Shown: positions 60,621-62,330 of the stretch, piece by piece
How the letters are laid out: every line of letters begins with the position of its first letter
Numbering within the stretch: position 1 is the first letter of the stretch
DNA from: Rickettsia endosymbiont of Pseudomimeciton antennatum
GTDB taxonomy: Bacteria > Pseudomonadota > Alphaproteobacteria > Rickettsiales > Rickettsiaceae
NCBI GenBank assembly: GCA_020881195.1
Contig: JAJIYL010000062.1
Span: 1-62,330, forward strand
DNA: 62,330 bases
Direction: 5' to 3'
Notes under the pieces: model-generated
Database searches by the model: none
Told to the model about the DNA's origin: nothing
The model's input: the letters and a program-made list of their open reading frames with translations, nothing else
Made by a program: the position numbers and the translations under genes

Positions 60621-61957
60621 TATTTGTCCCTTTCTATAGCAAGTAGAATAATAGTAAGAAGTATAATAGGAATATTTTTAGTAAGTGACCCAAGTGGCTC
60701 AAGCCATAAATCAGGTTTAATAAAGGTCAGAAAAAATGTATAGGCAAATATCAATAGGATTTGCAACAAACATATATTAGTTATTCTATGCTTAATAATT
60801 AGCAGATATCCGAGAATAATATCAGTAAAGCAACTTGAATATAGAATATAATGGGCAATATGCTTGCTGAAACCTAACTCTGCTATCGTTTTAATAGCAA
60901 GTTCCGGAGCAAAAAAAGCACTAATAACACCTGTAACAATCCAAAATAATCCTAGTGTGATTTTTACTAGTGGTTTTAGTAAAAAAAGTCTAGCATGCCA
61001 TAATGATTGTACAGTAAGAGGCTCAGTTGCTAAGCCCAGCTCAAAACTTCGAGGAGTAATGGAGCTAAAATTGACAAAATCTTCTTTATCAGCAATATTA
61101 GGTTGCATTAACATCCTGTATGAGGTGCTATTAAGCGGACCTATAGCAAAAATATCCCCTAATTTAGCTCCAAGCCTAATAAATATTAACGGAATTTTAA
61201 TTAGACTAGCAGGGGGTAAACCGAGCCATCTCCTAAAATTAATCAATATATCTTTGACAGTTACTATTTCTGGTCCTACTACTTTTAATACTTTACAGGT
61301 TATACCATCTTTTTTTACACAATTAAGGATTACTTTAGTTAAATCATCCATATGTATAGGTTGAAATTGTTGTAAACCATCGCCTATTAGTGGAATAAAA
61401 TAAGGTAAAGATGAGAGGGCTCGGAATAACGAAGTGCCTCCATAACAACCGCTAGTATATACAAGAGATGGCTGCAAAATAAGCCAATCAATATTTTTGA
61501 GAGTTTTTAGATAATTATCAGCTTCTCTCTTAGTTAAAGCGTAATCGGTAGTTTTTTCATCATCAATACCAAGAGCTGAAATATGAATAACTCTTTTAAT
61601 TTTGGCTATAACACAAGCATCAAAAAGAGCTTTTGGACCAGAGATATGAACATTCTCTATTTTGTTGGTATTAGTTGAAGTTAACACGCCAGCAACATTA
61701 ATAACCACATCAATATTTTGTAGCTTGTCGATCCACTTTTGCGGATCAGTATCACTATTAAAATCACAGGCAATGATTTGTGTATTGGGAAATTTTCTTT
61801 CAGTTGCCTTTATATCTCTCACTGCACAGATTACATCATGGTTATCCTTTAGTAACTCTGCAGTGATATATGAACCGATAAAACCATTAGCCCCTATTAC
61901 TAAAACTCTCAAGCCGCCTCCCTTAATTTCATCAAAATTGCTGCTGTTTCTTCCCAT
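60620..61957 (-). CDS. SDR oxidoreductase fused to a DoxX-like membrane domain
   Basis: 445 residues. The N-terminal SDR/NmrA-like domain has LRVLVIGANGFIGSYI (NAD(P) loop near residue 17), DVVINVAGVL, RVIHISALG and YALTKREADNYL (Tyr-x3-Lys as YxLTK). A linker is followed by four hydrophobic helices (LVKITLGLFWIVTGVISAFF; CFTDIILGYLLII), the DoxX-like part. I keep the longer start at 61957; MGRNSSNFDEIKGGG may be trimmed to a start nearer LRVLVIG. Related fusions occur in other Proteobacteria next to DUF2269. Substrate unknown. Confidence 0.82.
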   Translation of the reverse strand: MGRNSSNFDEIKGGGLRVLVIGANGFIGSYITAELLKDNHDVICAVRDIKATERKFPNTQIIACDFNSDTDPQKWIDKLQNIDVVINVAGVLTSTNTNKIENVHISGPKALFDACVIAKIKRVIHISALGIDDEKTTDYALTKREADNYLKTLKNIDWLILQPSLVYTSGCYGGTSLFRALSSLPYFIPLIGDGLQQFQPIHMDDLTKVILNCVKKDGITCKVLKVVGPEIVTVKDILINFRRWLGLPPASLIKIPLIFIRLGAKLGDIFAIGPLNSTSYRMLMQPNIADKEDFVNFSSITPRSFELGLATEPLTVQSLWHARLFLLKPLVKITLGLFWIVTGVISAFFAPELAIKTIAELGFSKHIAHYILYSSCFTDIILGYLLIIKHRITNICLLQILLIFAYTFFLTFIKPDLWLEPLGSLTKNIPIILLTIILLAIERDK

Positions 61958-62010
61958 AACTTTCTGATTGAATTTATAGTAAATTAACGCAAAAGACTAT
62001 AAACAACCTG

Positions 62011-62104
62011 AATTCAGTTATATCTATAAATATAGCAGATTTTTATGGTCCACTAATAGTTGTTTTCATTATTTTTGCGGTATTGCTTATATTTTTTTTC
62101 ATTA
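62011..62104. repeat. Dispersed repeat copy 3 (CTAATAGTTGTTTTCATT family)
   Basis: AATTCAGTTATATCTATAAA, GGTCCACTAATAGTTGTTTT, TTTTTGCGGTATTGCTTATA. Third copy of the family seen at 8861 and 24883. It lies in the gap 61958-62330. Confidence 0.65.
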
Positions 62105-62330
62105 CATGTACCTAAGAGATGCATACAAAATTAGTAAGATGTATGTTCCTAACTTAAACGTCTATTAGCGAGGAACCGAAGGCGACGAACCAATCCATGT
62201 ATGGACCTACCCGATAATGCAAGAAAAAAATAATATATAACAGCAAAAAAATCGAATGCAGTCATGTATCCGGCTTATAGTTAATAAATCACTTTAAATT
62301 TACCCTATAGCCCTGATGGAATTCGCTGGC
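62105..62330. other. Terminal intergenic DNA with a repeat remnant
   Basis: 62158-62200 holds CGTCTATTAGCGAGGAACCG ... CGACGAACCAATCC, a left half of the dispersed palindrome. The last 42 bases read on the minus strand give 13 sense codons before a TGA at 62289-62291, possibly the end of a gene beyond the window, but this is too short to support. Confidence 0.4.

Noticed and set aside
338..62200. Dispersed CGTCATTGCGAGGAG/CGACGAAGCAATCC palindromes considered as a CRISPR array
   Set aside because: Copies are scattered singly or in twos and threes over 60 kb, not regularly spaced, and have no unique spacers or cas genes.
62289..62330. End of a minus-strand gene (13 codons then TGA)
   Set aside because: Too short to identify; could be chance.

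Overview
The window looks like a chromosomal segment of a Rickettsia (Alphaproteobacteria, obligate intracellular) or a very close relative; species cannot be fixed from sequence alone. Reasons: strongly AT-rich DNA with low coding density; Rickettsia-type gene content (several ProP-like MFS transporters, a VirB8/VirB9 pair, an autotransporter with a repetitive passenger, cpoB-yfgM-bamB, a COQ9-like gene divergent from rpsU, a eukaryotic-like IleRS); and palindromic elements that sit in frame inside protein genes, the hallmark of Rickettsia palindromic elements (RPE).

Layout. 1-4,031: a partial small membrane protein (-), then prs, alr, mlaE, mlaF (+). 4,028-4,902: elongator tRNA-Met bracketed by two large inverted-repeat elements. 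4,932-8,742: rplM-rpsI and cpoB-yfgM-bamB on the minus strand. 9,154-14,100: mrp, a BrnT/BrnA toxin-antitoxin pair, lipA, a MNT-HEPN protein with a decayed duplicate tail, and a RelE/ParE-type toxin-antitoxin pair with an operator. 14,198-21,774: repeat-rich autotransporter, virB8-virB9, and three Mrp/Mnh antiporter subunits. 21,826-26,504: a 990-residue unknown protein and a ProP-like transporter. 26,675-36,836: murE-murF-mraY, a short phosphoglucose-isomerase-like gene, an unknown gene, ileS and coq9 (-). 36,932-45,250: rpsU, a secreted ELM1-like protein, trxA, an O-antigen-type ABC exporter, an Rpn nuclease pseudogene, and a GltD-PyrK type fusion. 45,262-48,686: dciA-like, wecA-like, radC, map, ctaG (-). 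49,138-53,065: rpoH, a GNAT acetyltransferase, a secreted Cys-rich protein and hemW. 53,367-61,957: ccmF, a CorB/HlyC-type protein, a decaying ProP array, a DUF2269 protein and an SDR-DoxX fusion.

The most informative layer is the repeats. At least five families are visible. (i) A 124-bp palindrome with TACTC/GAGTA ends adds 42 or 43 codons in frame; it is seen four times inside protein-coding sequence, and one intergenic copy is nested in another repeat with an apparent TA duplication. (ii) Palindromes of about 107-153 bp have outer arms that match each other within a copy but differ between copies, and four of them touch or lie near stop codons. (iii) Small dispersed palindromes resembling CGTCATTGCGAGGAG/CGACGAAGCAATCC occur in most intergenic gaps. 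(iv) Larger elements are bounded by GTGAACGTTCAC-like palindromes. (v) A motif near TATAGCTAACCCGA repeatedly supplies stop codons to the preceding gene. A separate 168-bp near-perfect palindrome has split a third proP copy, and the original target can be reconstructed exactly.

Functionally the genes cover envelope building (mur, mla, bam/cpo, LPS export), respiration and cytochrome assembly (ctaG, ccmF, coq9), cofactors (lipA, hemW, mrp), ion and osmolyte transport (Mrp antiporter, ProP), and host interaction or conflict (autotransporter, VirB, TA modules). All gene functions are read from motifs and family resemblance by eye; no database search was run.
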